Below the pieces are notes generated by a model, which saw only the letters and a list, made by a program, of their open reading frames with translations, had not been told where the DNA came from and searched no databases. Below, one piece after another: positions 33,171 to 41,749 of a stretch of DNA of 64,000 nucleotides. Source of the stretch: Bacteroidota bacterium (GTDB taxonomy: Bacteria; Bacteroidota; Bacteroidia; Cytophagales; Cyclobacteriaceae); the NCBI GenBank assembly GCA_023417785.1, contig JAEZEH010000132.1:10284-74283 (forward strand), written 5' to 3'. A program made the position numbers and the translations under genes. Positions within the stretch are counted from its first letter, which is position 1. Each line of letters opens with the position of its first letter.

Positions 33171-34652
33171 TCAATTTAAGAAATTACGTTTTCTTTTTTC
33201 AAGTTCCCGGGCAACTACTTCCCCAGATATGATCGAAGGGGGCACGCCAGGTCCGGGCACAGTCAGTTGTCCTGTATAAAACAAATTTGAAACCTTAGTG
33301 TTCAGGATCGAGGGTTTGAGATTTGCCGTTTGCCTCAATGTGTTTGCTAATCCGTATGCGTTACCCTTGAATGCATTATAATCAGTTTCAAAGTCGCGAT
33401 GCGCGTAGCTTTTTTTGAACACGATCGATTCGCGAATGCTTTGTCCGATAAGTTTCTCAAGGCGATCCATTACAAGTGTGAAGTATTTTTCGCGCACTTC
33501 GGGCGTATCCTCCAGGCCAGGCGCAACAGGAATTAGTATAAAAAGATTTTCGCATCCGTCGGGCGCAACGGATGAATCTGTTTTCGACGGACATGAAATG
33601 TAGAACTGCGGGGAGCTGGGCCACTGGGGCGTTTCATAAATTTCGCGTGCATGTTGTTTGAAATCCTGATCAAAGAATAACGTATGGTGTAACAACCGAT
33701 CAATTTTTTTGTTGATGCCCAAATAGAAGATCAGGCTCGATGGAGCCATTGTGCGACTGTTCCAGTAAGATTCGCTGTACTTTCGATGCGTGGCAGGCAG
33801 GAGTTGCTGCTCTACATGATGGTAGTCAGCGCCGGCAACAATAAAGTCAAACGACTCAGACTTGCCATTGATCAGCAGACCTTTTGCTTTTACGCTATTG
33901 AGCTCGATGCGTTCTACAGCACTGTTGAAACGAAACGTGACGCCAAGCGAGGTCGCAAGTTCAACCATAGCTTTGATAACCTGATGCATGCCACCCTTTG
34001 GATACCAGGTACCGAGAGACATATCGGCGTAGTTCATCAGAGTATATAATGCGGGTGTGTTTTCTGGTGTGGCGCCAAGAAACAGCACAGGGAATTCAAG
34101 GAGTTGAACCAGCCGCTTGTTATGGAAGAACTTTTTCACATACGAAGTGACCGATTGAAGTACGTGGAGTTTGAGCATTCCCTTAACCAGGCGCAGATCC
34201 ATCAGTTCCGACAGAGAAACACCGGGCTTATACACCAGTTCACGAATGCCAATATTGTATTTGTATTCTCCCTCCTTCAGAAATTTTCGTAGTGCTGGAG
34301 CGCTTCCTGGTTCGACGCGTTCGAAAAGATTTTCGAGATCCTCCATTCGAGCAGGAATGTCCATCACATCATTCTCCGCATACACAATCCTGTATGAAGG
34401 ATCAAGCCGTTCGAGTTGATAATAGTCTGATACCCTTTTGCCAAAAGAGGCAAAAAACTTCTCGAAAACGTCGGGCATCCAGTACCAACTGGGTCCCATA
34501 TCGAACGTAAATCCTTTTTCAGAGAATGCGCGCGCACGTCCTCCTGGCGAGTCATTCTTTTCGATTACTGTTACGTGATTTCCTTCCTTTGCCAAAAAGC
34601 ATGCTGCAGACAATCCTGCAAAGCCCGAACCGATGACTGCTATCCGTTGCAT
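33171..34652 (-). CDS. crtI: phytoene desaturase
   Basis: 493 residues. The FAD-binding motif is at the N-terminus (IAVIGSGFAGLSAACFLAKE) with the DMGPSWYWMPDVFEKFF segment typical of CrtI. The C-terminal CrtI signature is TGQLTVPGPGVPPSIISGEV. It introduces four double bonds to make lycopene from phytoene, at the membrane. The SYWNSRTMAPSSLIFYLG block and overall length are standard for the family. It lies 29 bases after the ECF sigma gene and so is the first biosynthetic gene of the operon. Confidence 0.95.
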   Translation of the reverse strand: MQRIAVIGSGFAGLSAACFLAKEGNHVTVIEKNDSPGGRARAFSEKGFTFDMGPSWYWMPDVFEKFFASFGKRVSDYYQLERLDPSYRIVYAENDVMDIPARMEDLENLFERVEPGSAPALRKFLKEGEYKYNIGIRELVYKPGVSLSELMDLRLVKGMLKLHVLQSVTSYVKKFFHNKRLVQLLEFPVLFLGATPENTPALYTLMNYADMSLGTWYPKGGMHQVIKAMVELATSLGVTFRFNSAVERIELNSVKAKGLLINGKSESFDFIVAGADYHHVEQQLLPATHRKYSESYWNSRTMAPSSLIFYLGINKKIDRLLHHTLFFDQDFKQHAREIYETPQWPSSPQFYISCPSKTDSSVAPDGCENLFILIPVAPGLEDTPEVREKYFTLVMDRLEKLIGQSIRESIVFKKSYAHRDFETDYNAFKGNAYGLANTLRQTANLKPSILNTKVSNLFYTGQLTVPGPGVPPSIISGEVVARELEKRKRNFLN

Positions 34653-34681
34653 TACGTTACAATCTCAAGATGAAACTGAAA

Positions 34682-35185
34682 TTAACCATATCCCTGCAAT
34701 TTCTTTTGGATTTCTTTCCGCGCCTGAAAAATCCGATTCTTCACCGTACCGATCGGCAAGCTAAGGTGATCGGCAATCTCATGATATTTGTATCCTGTTG
34801 TATGCATCTTGAACGGGATCATGAACTCGTCTTTAATGCTGTTCATGTTACGCCAGATCTCTTTGAACTCCATGCTTTCGTGGGGTCGGTTGAAGGTGTG
34901 TTCGTCTTCAACGTTGAGATAGAACAAATCCTTTGAAGTGTCATTCGATGTCTTCGCACGCTGGTTCTTGCGATAATTATTAATAAATGTATTCCGCATG
35001 ATGGTAAATAGCCATCCTTTAAGGTTTGTATCATTTTTGAATTTATTCTGGTAGGTCAAAGCCTTCAAAATAGTATCCTGAACAAGGTCAAGCGATTCGT
35101 CCCGATCCCTGGTGAAACGGCGCGTAAAGGTGTATAGCGTGCTTCGCAGGCTCGCCACCTGATGGGTGAATTCCACGGCGGTCAT
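34682..35185 (-). CDS. ECF-family RNA polymerase sigma factor
   Basis: 167 residues from the ATG at 35185 (MTAVEFTHQVASLRSTLYTF). A frame 13 codons longer would translate across an inverted repeat that sits in the leader, so the shorter start is preferred. Region 2 contains DRDESLDLVQDTILKAL and KGWLFTIMRNTFINNYRK. Region 4 contains FKMHTTGYKYHEIADHLSLP followed by IGTVKNRIFQARKEI. No anti-sigma factor gene is adjacent. Its position between a B12-binding MerR regulator and crtI parallels the LitR-LitS light switch of Streptomyces. It probably drives carotenoid or photolyase promoters in the light. Confidence 0.92.
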   Translation of the reverse strand: MTAVEFTHQVASLRSTLYTFTRRFTRDRDESLDLVQDTILKALTYQNKFKNDTNLKGWLFTIMRNTFINNYRKNQRAKTSNDTSKDLFYLNVEDEHTFNRPHESMEFKEIWRNMNSIKDEFMIPFKMHTTGYKYHEIADHLSLPIGTVKNRIFQARKEIQKKLQGYG

Positions 35186-35193
35186 TCTATTTG

Positions 35194-35286
35194 TGTTTAA
35201 TGTGTTGTGTGTAATGTTAAACAAATATAGTGTTTAAACGCATTTAATCCATATAATGTTTAATAAATTATAATAAATATTAAACA
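35194..35286. promoter_or_regulatory. two inverted repeats TGTTTAA-N16-TTAAACA plus one single half-site
   Basis: First repeat: TGTTTAA 35194-35200 and TTAAACA 35217-35223. Second repeat: TGTTTAA 35257-35263 and TTAAACA 35280-35286. Both have a 16-base spacer and their centres are 63 bases apart (six helical turns). A fifth TGTTTAA lies between them at 35231-35237. They surround the ECF sigma promoter and are the likely operators of the neighbouring MerR/B12 regulator. Confidence 0.75.
35222..35229 (-). promoter_or_regulatory. -7 element of the ECF sigma gene
   Basis: On the minus strand TATATTTG, a perfect match to TAnnTTTG, 36 bases before the ATG at 35185. No good TTTG -33 element lies 19-20 bases upstream, so the promoter may need an activator or be intrinsically weak. 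It is wedged between the single half-site (35231) and the first inverted repeat (35194-35223). Confidence 0.55.
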
Positions 35287-35347
35287 AAAATTGGATCGGA
35301 GAGATTTCTCATTGTATCTTCCTGGAGGGCAATCAATTAGGTGAAAA

Positions 35348-36217
35348 TTAACCGAGGAAGTGGTTCAGCTCCGTAGCCTGTTGGAAGGTTTGGATATTAT
35401 TTACCTTACCGCTTTTGAATTTTTGCATCTGCTGGCCGGAGATGAGGATGGGCACATTCGGAAAGTCGGCGGTAAGTCTGGACAAATACTTCTCTATGGG
35501 TTCCGTTGTGGCCGTAGTTATTGAAGAAATTAAAATATCAGGTTGATGTACGTGAAAAACACTAACCAGGTCGTCATGTGGGACGCTCTGGCCGAGATAA
35601 TATGTTCTGAAACCAGCTTTTCGGGTCAGATAGTGGAAGAAGAGCAGCGCGAGTTCATGCAGTTCACCTTCGGGCAGAAATAGAAGGACTTTACGGGACG
35701 TTTTTGGCGGTAACGGCAGTCCATCAATTGCAACAATAAGTTTTTGGCGGATCAGGTTTGAAATGAAGTGCTCATGTGCCGGGGTAATATTCTGGGTTTG
35801 CCAAAGGACACCAATCTTTCCAAGAAATGGATATACGATCTCGGTTATCGCTCTCTCAAAAGTGTATCGAAGGATCAGATTGTTAAGCGTTTTTTCAAAC
35901 CCTTCTTCTTCCATACCGATCATGGCAATGACCAGTTGATCGATATGGATCGCCGTATCATTTTTATGTTCGCTCAATTCGAGAACCTTCAGATTCATTT
36001 GCTCGGCCGACATGTCGGCAATCTTCGAAATCTTCAGTCCGTGGTTGTTCAGAAGCGAAACATTGATGATTTTTTTCAGGTCATCATCAGAATAAAAACG
36101 GATGTTTGTTGGAGTGCGGGCGGGGTCAATAAGTTTATGCCGTTTTTCCCAAATGCGGATCGTATGGGCTTTGATCCCACTTAATTGTTCCAGCTCTTTA
36201 ATAGAGTATTTACCCAT
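35348..36217 (-). CDS. MerR-family regulator with B12-binding domain (CarH/LitR-like photoreceptor candidate)
   Basis: 289 residues. The N-terminal MerR winged helix (1-75) is YSIKELEQLSGIKAHTIRIW followed by EKRHKLIDPARTPTNIRFYS. A helical-bundle domain (about 90-165) holds the W-x9-EH motif of adenosylcobalamin photoreceptors: Trp139, Glu149, His150. A Rossmann-like cobalamin domain (about 175-289) has Glu185-x-His187, the position of the lower cobalt ligand, but the following G of ExHxxG is Ala190. The residue after Trp139 is Gln140, where CarH of Thermus has His132. It would bind operators in the dark and release them in light. It is the first gene of the carotenoid operon strand. Confidence 0.9.
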   Translation of the reverse strand: MGKYSIKELEQLSGIKAHTIRIWEKRHKLIDPARTPTNIRFYSDDDLKKIINVSLLNNHGLKISKIADMSAEQMNLKVLELSEHKNDTAIHIDQLVIAMIGMEEEGFEKTLNNLILRYTFERAITEIVYPFLGKIGVLWQTQNITPAHEHFISNLIRQKLIVAIDGLPLPPKTSRKVLLFLPEGELHELALLFFHYLTRKAGFRTYYLGQSVPHDDLVSVFHVHQPDILISSITTATTEPIEKYLSRLTADFPNVPILISGQQMQKFKSGKVNNIQTFQQATELNHFLG

Positions 36218-36251
36218 TCCCTTTCCGGTTTACTTAGATTTTCCGCCAGGT

Positions 36252-36292
36252 TGTTTAGTCGAAAGAACATACGTACACCTAAAATGTTTAGG
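36252..36292. promoter_or_regulatory. TGTTTAG motifs and a 15-bp palindrome upstream of the MerR gene
   Basis: CCTAAA (36278-36283), ATG, TTTAGG (36287-36292) form a perfect palindrome. TGTTTAG occurs at 36252-36258 and again at 36285-36291. The motif is close to the TGTTTAA half-site near the ECF gene, so it may be an autoregulatory site, possibly also affecting the divergent helicase gene. Confidence 0.5.
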
Positions 36293-36395
36293 ACCCGCCA
36301 AAATTTCTGTTTTCTTTGGGACTCGTGGTCTCAAGATACCCTGAAAATTTTCAACTTGTGCAGACGGGCAAACGCTGGTAAACTACTCATCGCCA

Positions 36396-38846
36396 TTGAA
36401 AGATGCATTAAAAATAGGAAAAGATTGGTTTGCGAGTAAAGGCTGGAGTCCGTTTGCCTTTCAGATTGAAACATGGAACGCCTACCTTAACGGCGAAAGC
36501 GGACTCGTAAACGCGCCAACGGGCAGTGGCAAGACGTATTCGCTGCTTGTTCCTATCATACTGGAATACATTCGCGAAAATCCAACATTTCGGCGACGTC
36601 AAAAGAACGGTCTTCAGGCCATCTGGATCACACCGATAAGGGCATTGTCCAAGGAAATTGAGTACTCTGCCCAGCGCCTGATCAAGGATCTGGAGTTGCC
36701 ATGGAAAGTTGGCGTGCGATCCGGTGACACATCGGTGCGCGAGCGCGCAAGACAAAAGGAAAAGCCTCCCGAAATTTTGATCACAACGCCGGAAAGCCTG
36801 CATCTGCTGCTTGCGCAGAAAGGTTATGCTGATTTTTTCAGCGACCTGAAAGTGGTGGTTGCAGATGAATGGCACGAGCTCATGGGTTCGAAACGTGGTG
36901 TGCAGGTCGAGCTGGCGTTGTCGCGGTTAAAGACGGTATCGAAGAACCTGAAAGTGTGGGGGATCTCCGCGACAATCGGAAACATGGAGGAAGCCATTCA
37001 TACACTGCTTGGAAACTATTACCACGACCGGAGGTACAGCCTTATCCGGGCTGATATCGAAAAAAAAGTGGAGGTCATTTCCATAATGCCCGATTCAGTC
37101 GAAAAGATGCCCTGGGCTGGTCACCTTGGTATTCACTTGCTGGAAAAAGTGATCGACATTGTGAAGGGGAGTACATCGACGCTGATATTCACGAACACGA
37201 GATCATTCGCGGAAATCTGGTATCAGAAGATGCTCGACAAGGCTCCCGAGCTTTCGGGTGTAATCGCAATGCACCACGGTTCTATTAGTCAGGAACTGCG
37301 AAGTTGGGTAGAGGACCAGTTGCATAAGGCAAAGCTTAAGGCCGTGGTGTGTACTTCAAGTCTTGACCTGGGTGTTGACTTTCGCCCTGTGGAAACGGTG
37401 GTGCAGGTGGGCGGCCCCAAAGGCGTAGCGCGATTTCTTCAGCGGGCCGGACGCAGTGGCCATCAACCAGGTGCCGTCAGCCGGATATATTTCGTTCCAA
37501 CGCATTCACTGGAACTCATGGAAGCTGCTGCGCTGCGTGAAGCCATTGCAAAAAAAATCGTAGAAGACCGCTTTCCATATATCAGATCTTTTGATGTATT
37601 GATGCAATACCTCCTTACGCTTGCCGTATCCGAAGGCTTTCGTCAGGAAGAAATCTATCATGAGATTCGCGGCACGTTCAGCTACAATTCCGTTACCCAG
37701 GATGAATGGTACTGGCTCCTTGGGTTTATAACCACCGGTGGTGATTCCCTTCAGGCTTACAATGAATACCGAAAGGTTGTGATAACGGATGGGCTATACA
37801 AAGTAGAGAATCGCGCCATTGCTATGCGTCACAGGTTGTCGGTGGGCACTATTGTTGGCGACAGTTCACTTTATGTGAAATTTGTTACAGGGAAATATCT
37901 TGGCACCATTGAGGAAGGATTTATCTCGAGGCTCAATCCGGGAGACGTGTTCTGGTTCGCTGGTCGAAGCCTGGAGCTGGTAAGAATCAAGGATATGGAA
38001 GTCCACGTGCGAAAGACTAACCGGAAGTCTGGTGCGGTACCGTCATGGCAGGGTGGACGCATGCCGCTGTCTTCGCAACTGAGTGAAATGATCCGAAACA
38101 AGATCGACGAAGAAGTCCGTCAACAGGCCAGGGATCCCGAAATAATTTTTCTGAAACCTCTTTTTGCTCTTCAGAAACATCGTTCACACTTGCCGTCCCG
38201 CGATGAGTTTCTGATTGAGTATTTTGAATCCGCTGAAGGCTTTCACGTATTGATGTATCCCTTTGAAGGGCGAGCTGTTCATGAAGGAATGTCGGCCCTG
38301 GTCGCACACCGGATTGCGCAGATCCAACCCATCACATTTTCAATCGCCATGAACGATTACGGATTTGAACTGCTTTCCGATCAACCGATTCCCATTGAGG
38401 AGGCTATTGAAACCAACGTACTGGGTATTGAAAACCTTATGAAAGACATTCAGGCCAGTATCAACTCTACGGAAATGGCCCGAAGGAAGTTTCGCGATAT
38501 CGCCGCCATCTCCGGACTCGTTTTTAAAGGGTATCCGGGCAAGCCGGTCAAGGATCGACACCTGCAATCCTCTTCACAATTATTTTTTAATGTGTTTCAC
38601 GATTATGAAGCGCATAACCTTTTATTACAGCAAGCCTTTGAAGAGGTAATGGATTTTCAGCTCGAGGAAGCCCGGCTGAGACGTGCCCTGGAACGTATCG
38701 CACGACAGAAGATAGTGTTGGCTTATCCGGATAAGCCCACGCCTTTTGCCTTTCCGATCATGGTAGACCGAATGCGGGAGAAACTGACTTCCGAAAAGCT
38801 GGAAGACCGTATACGGAAAATGGCATTGCAATATTCAGATGGCTGA
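36396..38846 (+). CDS. Lhr-like DEXH-box helicase (ligase-associated DNA damage response type)
   Basis: 816 residues. Motifs seen in order: Q-motif region WSPFAFQIETW, Walker A PTGSGKT (41-47), TPIRALSKEIE, TTPESLHLLL, DEWH (157-160), SATIGN, and in the second RecA domain TSSLDLGVDF and QRAGRSGHQPGA. The remaining 450 residues match the winged-helix and C-terminal domains of Lhr-type helicases. The group next to PdeM is known as the ligase-associated DNA damage response helicase. I use the TTG at 36396 because no ATG lies in the right place before the Q-motif. It diverges from the MerR gene with a 178-base gap. Confidence 0.92.
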   Translation: MKDALKIGKDWFASKGWSPFAFQIETWNAYLNGESGLVNAPTGSGKTYSLLVPIILEYIRENPTFRRRQKNGLQAIWITPIRALSKEIEYSAQRLIKDLELPWKVGVRSGDTSVRERARQKEKPPEILITTPESLHLLLAQKGYADFFSDLKVVVADEWHELMGSKRGVQVELALSRLKTVSKNLKVWGISATIGNMEEAIHTLLGNYYHDRRYSLIRADIEKKVEVISIMPDSVEKMPWAGHLGIHLLEKVIDIVKGSTSTLIFTNTRSFAEIWYQKMLDKAPELSGVIAMHHGSISQELRSWVEDQLHKAKLKAVVCTSSLDLGVDFRPVETVVQVGGPKGVARFLQRAGRSGHQPGAVSRIYFVPTHSLELMEAAALREAIAKKIVEDRFPYIRSFDVLMQYLLTLAVSEGFRQEEIYHEIRGTFSYNSVTQDEWYWLLGFITTGGDSLQAYNEYRKVVITDGLYKVENRAIAMRHRLSVGTIVGDSSLYVKFVTGKYLGTIEEGFISRLNPGDVFWFAGRSLELVRIKDMEVHVRKTNRKSGAVPSWQGGRMPLSSQLSEMIRNKIDEEVRQQARDPEIIFLKPLFALQKHRSHLPSRDEFLIEYFESAEGFHVLMYPFEGRAVHEGMSALVAHRIAQIQPITFSIAMNDYGFELLSDQPIPIEEAIETNVLGIENLMKDIQASINSTEMARRKFRDIAAISGLVFKGYPGKPVKDRHLQSSSQLFFNVFHDYEAHNLLLQQAFEEVMDFQLEEARLRRALERIARQKIVLAYPDKPTPFAFPIMVDRMREKLTSEKLEDRIRKMALQYSDG

Positions 38847-38861
38847 GATCGCAACGAATGG

Positions 38862-39626
38862 TTATGGCGTAGCGAGTTTTTGTTTTGTGAGCCACGGCAT
38901 CAGGTAAGGTTCTTTATATGCCTGCAACCAACTTCCATGTTTGACGCCCGGATATTCCGTATAACCCGGCGAAGCTCCTGCACTTTGTAACGCAGCTACC
39001 ATTTTCCGGCTCAATCCGGGAGGTACAACGTTGTCCTCCGCCCCATGGAAAACCCAGACCGGAATATGCTTGATTTTTTCAACGACGTGCGCATCCCCGC
39101 CACCGCAAATGGGCACTGCCGCGGCAAACCGATCTGGAAAGCGCGTGATGAGATCCCAGGTTCCGAAGCCGCCCATCGAAACTCCCGTGACATAAACCCT
39201 CGATGGATCGATGGGGTATTCCTGCATTACTTTGTCGAGGACTTCGATAAACAAGGCCATTGGTTTGGTTGGCGTCGTGCTGAACGGCTTTCCGTGCATA
39301 AGGTCCGACCATGTTTGTTGCTTTGGGCACTGCGGAGCCAGGACGAAACTGGGGTATTTGTCGAGTACATTGTATGAATAGAGTATCTGAATATGCTTTA
39401 ATTGGCTCTCATTGTCTTTTCCCCGCTCCCCAGCGCCATGAAGGAAAATGACCAACGGATATTTTTCCCCGGCTTTTATTTGAATCGGTTCAAGCAGTCC
39501 ATAAGGGAGCGTATCCGAGCTGGTGATATGGGAAATTTTTTTGAATGGAGGCAATTGCCTCTGTGCAAGGGCACTACCGGAAATGAATACAAGAAGTGCA
39601 ATTAAACGCACAATACGGTTTTGCAT
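38862..39626 (-). CDS. secreted alpha/beta-hydrolase (prolyl-oligopeptidase/esterase family)
   Basis: 254 residues from the ATG at 39626, which gives the signal peptide MQNRIVRLIALLVFISGSALA; a frame running to 39788 is an unlikely extension. The hydrolase fold shows LVIFLHGAGERG (oxyanion region), the nucleophile elbow GVSMGGFGTW, WVFHGAEDNVVPP (acid) and the catalytic His in PGVKHGSW. It belongs to a group of predicted secreted peptidases or carbohydrate esterases (COG4099-like). Its gene interrupts the helicase-PdeM pair on the opposite strand. Substrate unknown. Confidence 0.85.
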   Translation of the reverse strand: MQNRIVRLIALLVFISGSALAQRQLPPFKKISHITSSDTLPYGLLEPIQIKAGEKYPLVIFLHGAGERGKDNESQLKHIQILYSYNVLDKYPSFVLAPQCPKQQTWSDLMHGKPFSTTPTKPMALFIEVLDKVMQEYPIDPSRVYVTGVSMGGFGTWDLITRFPDRFAAAVPICGGGDAHVVEKIKHIPVWVFHGAEDNVVPPGLSRKMVAALQSAGASPGYTEYPGVKHGSWLQAYKEPYLMPWLTKQKLATP

Positions 39627-39678
39627 AGAATATGAATTATCTTCGGGCCTTAAAACTAATAAATTAGGACTAGCGAGC

Positions 39679-40338
39679 ATGAAAGTTGAAATTTCTGGTG
39701 AGTTGTTTGAGTTGCTGCCTAATAAAGCAATGTTTTGGCCAAAAATGAAAGCACTTCTTTTGGCCGATCTGCATTTGGGCAAGATCAATCATTTCAGAAA
39801 ATCCGGTATAGCGCTTCCAAGTAAAGCAAACGACAAAAATATTGAAATGTTGGTGGATTTGATCCATCAGGTGAAACCCGATCGGGTGCTTTGTCTTGGC
39901 GATCTGTTTCATAGTCACTATAATCCTGAGTGGGAGGTTTTTGGCGAAGTGATCCGCCACTTTTCTACAATTTCCTTTGAACTCATTATGGGCAACCATG
40001 ATATCATGAGTGAATTCCAATATCAACGCAAGGGTGTTTTACTGCACGAAAGTCTTGTGCTGGCAAACTTTGTATTGACTCATCACCCACTGGAAGGAGT
40101 GCCACCGGGTTACTATAATCTTGCCGGGCATATTCACCCGGGAGTAGTGCTGTACGGAAAAGGAAGGCAGTCACTCACTTTGCCATGTTTTCATTTTGGT
40201 ATCCGACAAGGATTGTTGCCGGCATTCGGAGTATTTACAGGTCTGGCGCGAATTCGTCCGGCGCGTGAAGACCGGGTTTATGTGGTGCTTCAGGACAAGG
40301 TTATAGACGTAAATCAGAAAGAAACCATTTGTGAATAA
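39679..40338 (+). CDS. pdeM: PdeM-like metallophosphoesterase (ligase-associated DNA damage response)
   Basis: 219 residues. The calcineurin-like metal motifs are all present: LLADLHLGK, CLGDLFHS, MGNHD, LTHHP and AGHIHP. The ATG at 39679 is chosen; the much longer open frame upstream is antisense to the hydrolase start. In Bacteroidota and other groups this phosphoesterase accompanies an Lhr-like helicase, a DNA ligase and an exonuclease. Here the helicase lies 0.8 kb upstream and the small ATP-dependent ligase and exonuclease of that set are missing. It is expected to cut nucleic-acid phosphodiesters with Mn or Fe. Confidence 0.88.
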   Translation: MKVEISGELFELLPNKAMFWPKMKALLLADLHLGKINHFRKSGIALPSKANDKNIEMLVDLIHQVKPDRVLCLGDLFHSHYNPEWEVFGEVIRHFSTISFELIMGNHDIMSEFQYQRKGVLLHESLVLANFVLTHHPLEGVPPGYYNLAGHIHPGVVLYGKGRQSLTLPCFHFGIRQGLLPAFGVFTGLARIRPAREDRVYVVLQDKVIDVNQKETICE

Positions 40339-40349
40339 TTTTTTAAACG

Positions 40350-41714
40350 ATGAATCAAATCGCATTACGTTTAGTATTTTTTTTTCTGGCAATATTCGCC
40401 GGCCTTTCATCCAAAGCCCAGGATACTACGCGCCTCTCTCTGTTGTTTTCCGGCGACGTGATGGGGCATGATTCGCAGATTGCATCGGCGTACGATCCCG
40501 TGACAAAAACCTATGACTATGGCCGGTGTTTCGAATACATCAAACCCTATATCGAATCTGCGGACCTGGCGATAACGAACCTTGAAGTTACACTTGCGGG
40601 GCCGCCATATAAAGGTTATCCGCAATTCAGCTCGCCCGACGAACTGGCTATCACCCTTCGCGACATCGGTTTTGATGCGCTTGTTACGGCTAATAACCAT
40701 TCCGTCGATCGGGGCAAAAAGGGAATCGCCAGAACAATTGATGTTCTTGATAGTTTGCGCATCCCGCACACAGGCACGTTCAAAGACAGTGCAGCCCGTG
40801 CGCAGGACTATCCGCTCATGTTGTACAAGCATGGGTTTTCGATCGCCCTCTTGAATTATACCTACGGAACCAACGGTATCCCTGTGCGCAAGCCGAATAT
40901 CGTAAACATGCTGGACACTGCCCTCATCCGCAGGGATCTTGAAATAGCCAAGGCCGCCAACCCGGATGTTACTATCGTATTTACGCATTGGGGAAACGAA
41001 TATGAAAGGCTGCCGTCAAGGGCCCAAAAGAGTCTCGCGGATTTCTGTTTCAGGCATGGCGCCGATCTTGTAATCGGTGCACATCCCCATGTCATTCAGC
41101 CGATGGAGTGGCGAAAAGAATCCAATCAGTTTGTCGTGTATTCCCTTGGCAACTTTGTGTCAGGCCAACGTAAGCAGTACACTGATGGTGGTTCGATGGC
41201 TTACCTTGAGCTCGAAAAGATTGTGTTCTCTCCCGACAGTTCGCGGATGCGAATTGCTGATGCCGGCTATTATCTGCAGTGGGTTTACCGAACACCAGAT
41301 GCAAAAAAGGACTACTATATCATCCCCGGCCTTGAAAGTAACCATAAGCTGGTGCGTGATGCTGCTTCGAAAGCTGCGTTTACAACATTTCTAAACGATT
41401 CGAGAGCGTTATCCAAAAAGCATAACGTTAACGTACCGGAGATACGAAACCTTCCGGTACGCGCGCCGTCATATTATGCGGTACTTCTTCTGACCACAGC
41501 AAATGACGATGACCCCTGGAAAATCTTGACCTCGCAGCGCGCCTATACCTGGGGTGTTGACCGGCATGACGATGGTGATCGCGTGCATTGGATTTCAGGC
41601 AATTTCCCCAGCCCGGAGGCGGCCGCGACCTATCTTGAACGATATACCATTCAACATCCTGAGGCACGTGTAGTTGAAATGAGAAACGGGAAACTGAAAG
41701 TTCTGTCAGAATAA
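40350..41714 (+). CDS. CapA-family secreted protein with C-terminal SPOR-like domain
   Basis: 454 residues. A signal peptide (MNQIALRLVFFFLAIFAGLS, cut near SKAQ) is followed by a CapA-type metallophosphatase-like domain (about 27-310): LLFSGDVMGHD, ITNLEVTLAG, ALVTANNHSVDRG, FTHWGNEYE and GAHPHVIQP. The last 80 residues (SYYAVLLLTTANDDDPWKIL and NFPSPEAAATYLERY) resemble a SPOR peptidoglycan-binding fold. CapA proteins are linked to poly-gamma-glutamate capsule or other envelope polymers. No capB or capC is nearby, so a polymer role is not supported here. It follows pdeM by 11 bases, hence possibly co-transcribed. Confidence 0.87.
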   Translation: MNQIALRLVFFFLAIFAGLSSKAQDTTRLSLLFSGDVMGHDSQIASAYDPVTKTYDYGRCFEYIKPYIESADLAITNLEVTLAGPPYKGYPQFSSPDELAITLRDIGFDALVTANNHSVDRGKKGIARTIDVLDSLRIPHTGTFKDSAARAQDYPLMLYKHGFSIALLNYTYGTNGIPVRKPNIVNMLDTALIRRDLEIAKAANPDVTIVFTHWGNEYERLPSRAQKSLADFCFRHGADLVIGAHPHVIQPMEWRKESNQFVVYSLGNFVSGQRKQYTDGGSMAYLELEKIVFSPDSSRMRIADAGYYLQWVYRTPDAKKDYYIIPGLESNHKLVRDAASKAAFTTFLNDSRALSKKHNVNVPEIRNLPVRAPSYYAVLLLTTANDDDPWKILTSQRAYTWGVDRHDDGDRVHWISGNFPSPEAAATYLERYTIQHPEARVVEMRNGKLKVLSE

Positions 41715-41749
41715 TTTAGCGACATTCGCGACCTTGTGGGAAAACGTTG

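Noticed and set aside
39523..39678. N-terminal extension of PdeM
   Set aside because: The extension is antisense to the signal peptide of the hydrolase; the ATG at 39679 gives the family-like start.
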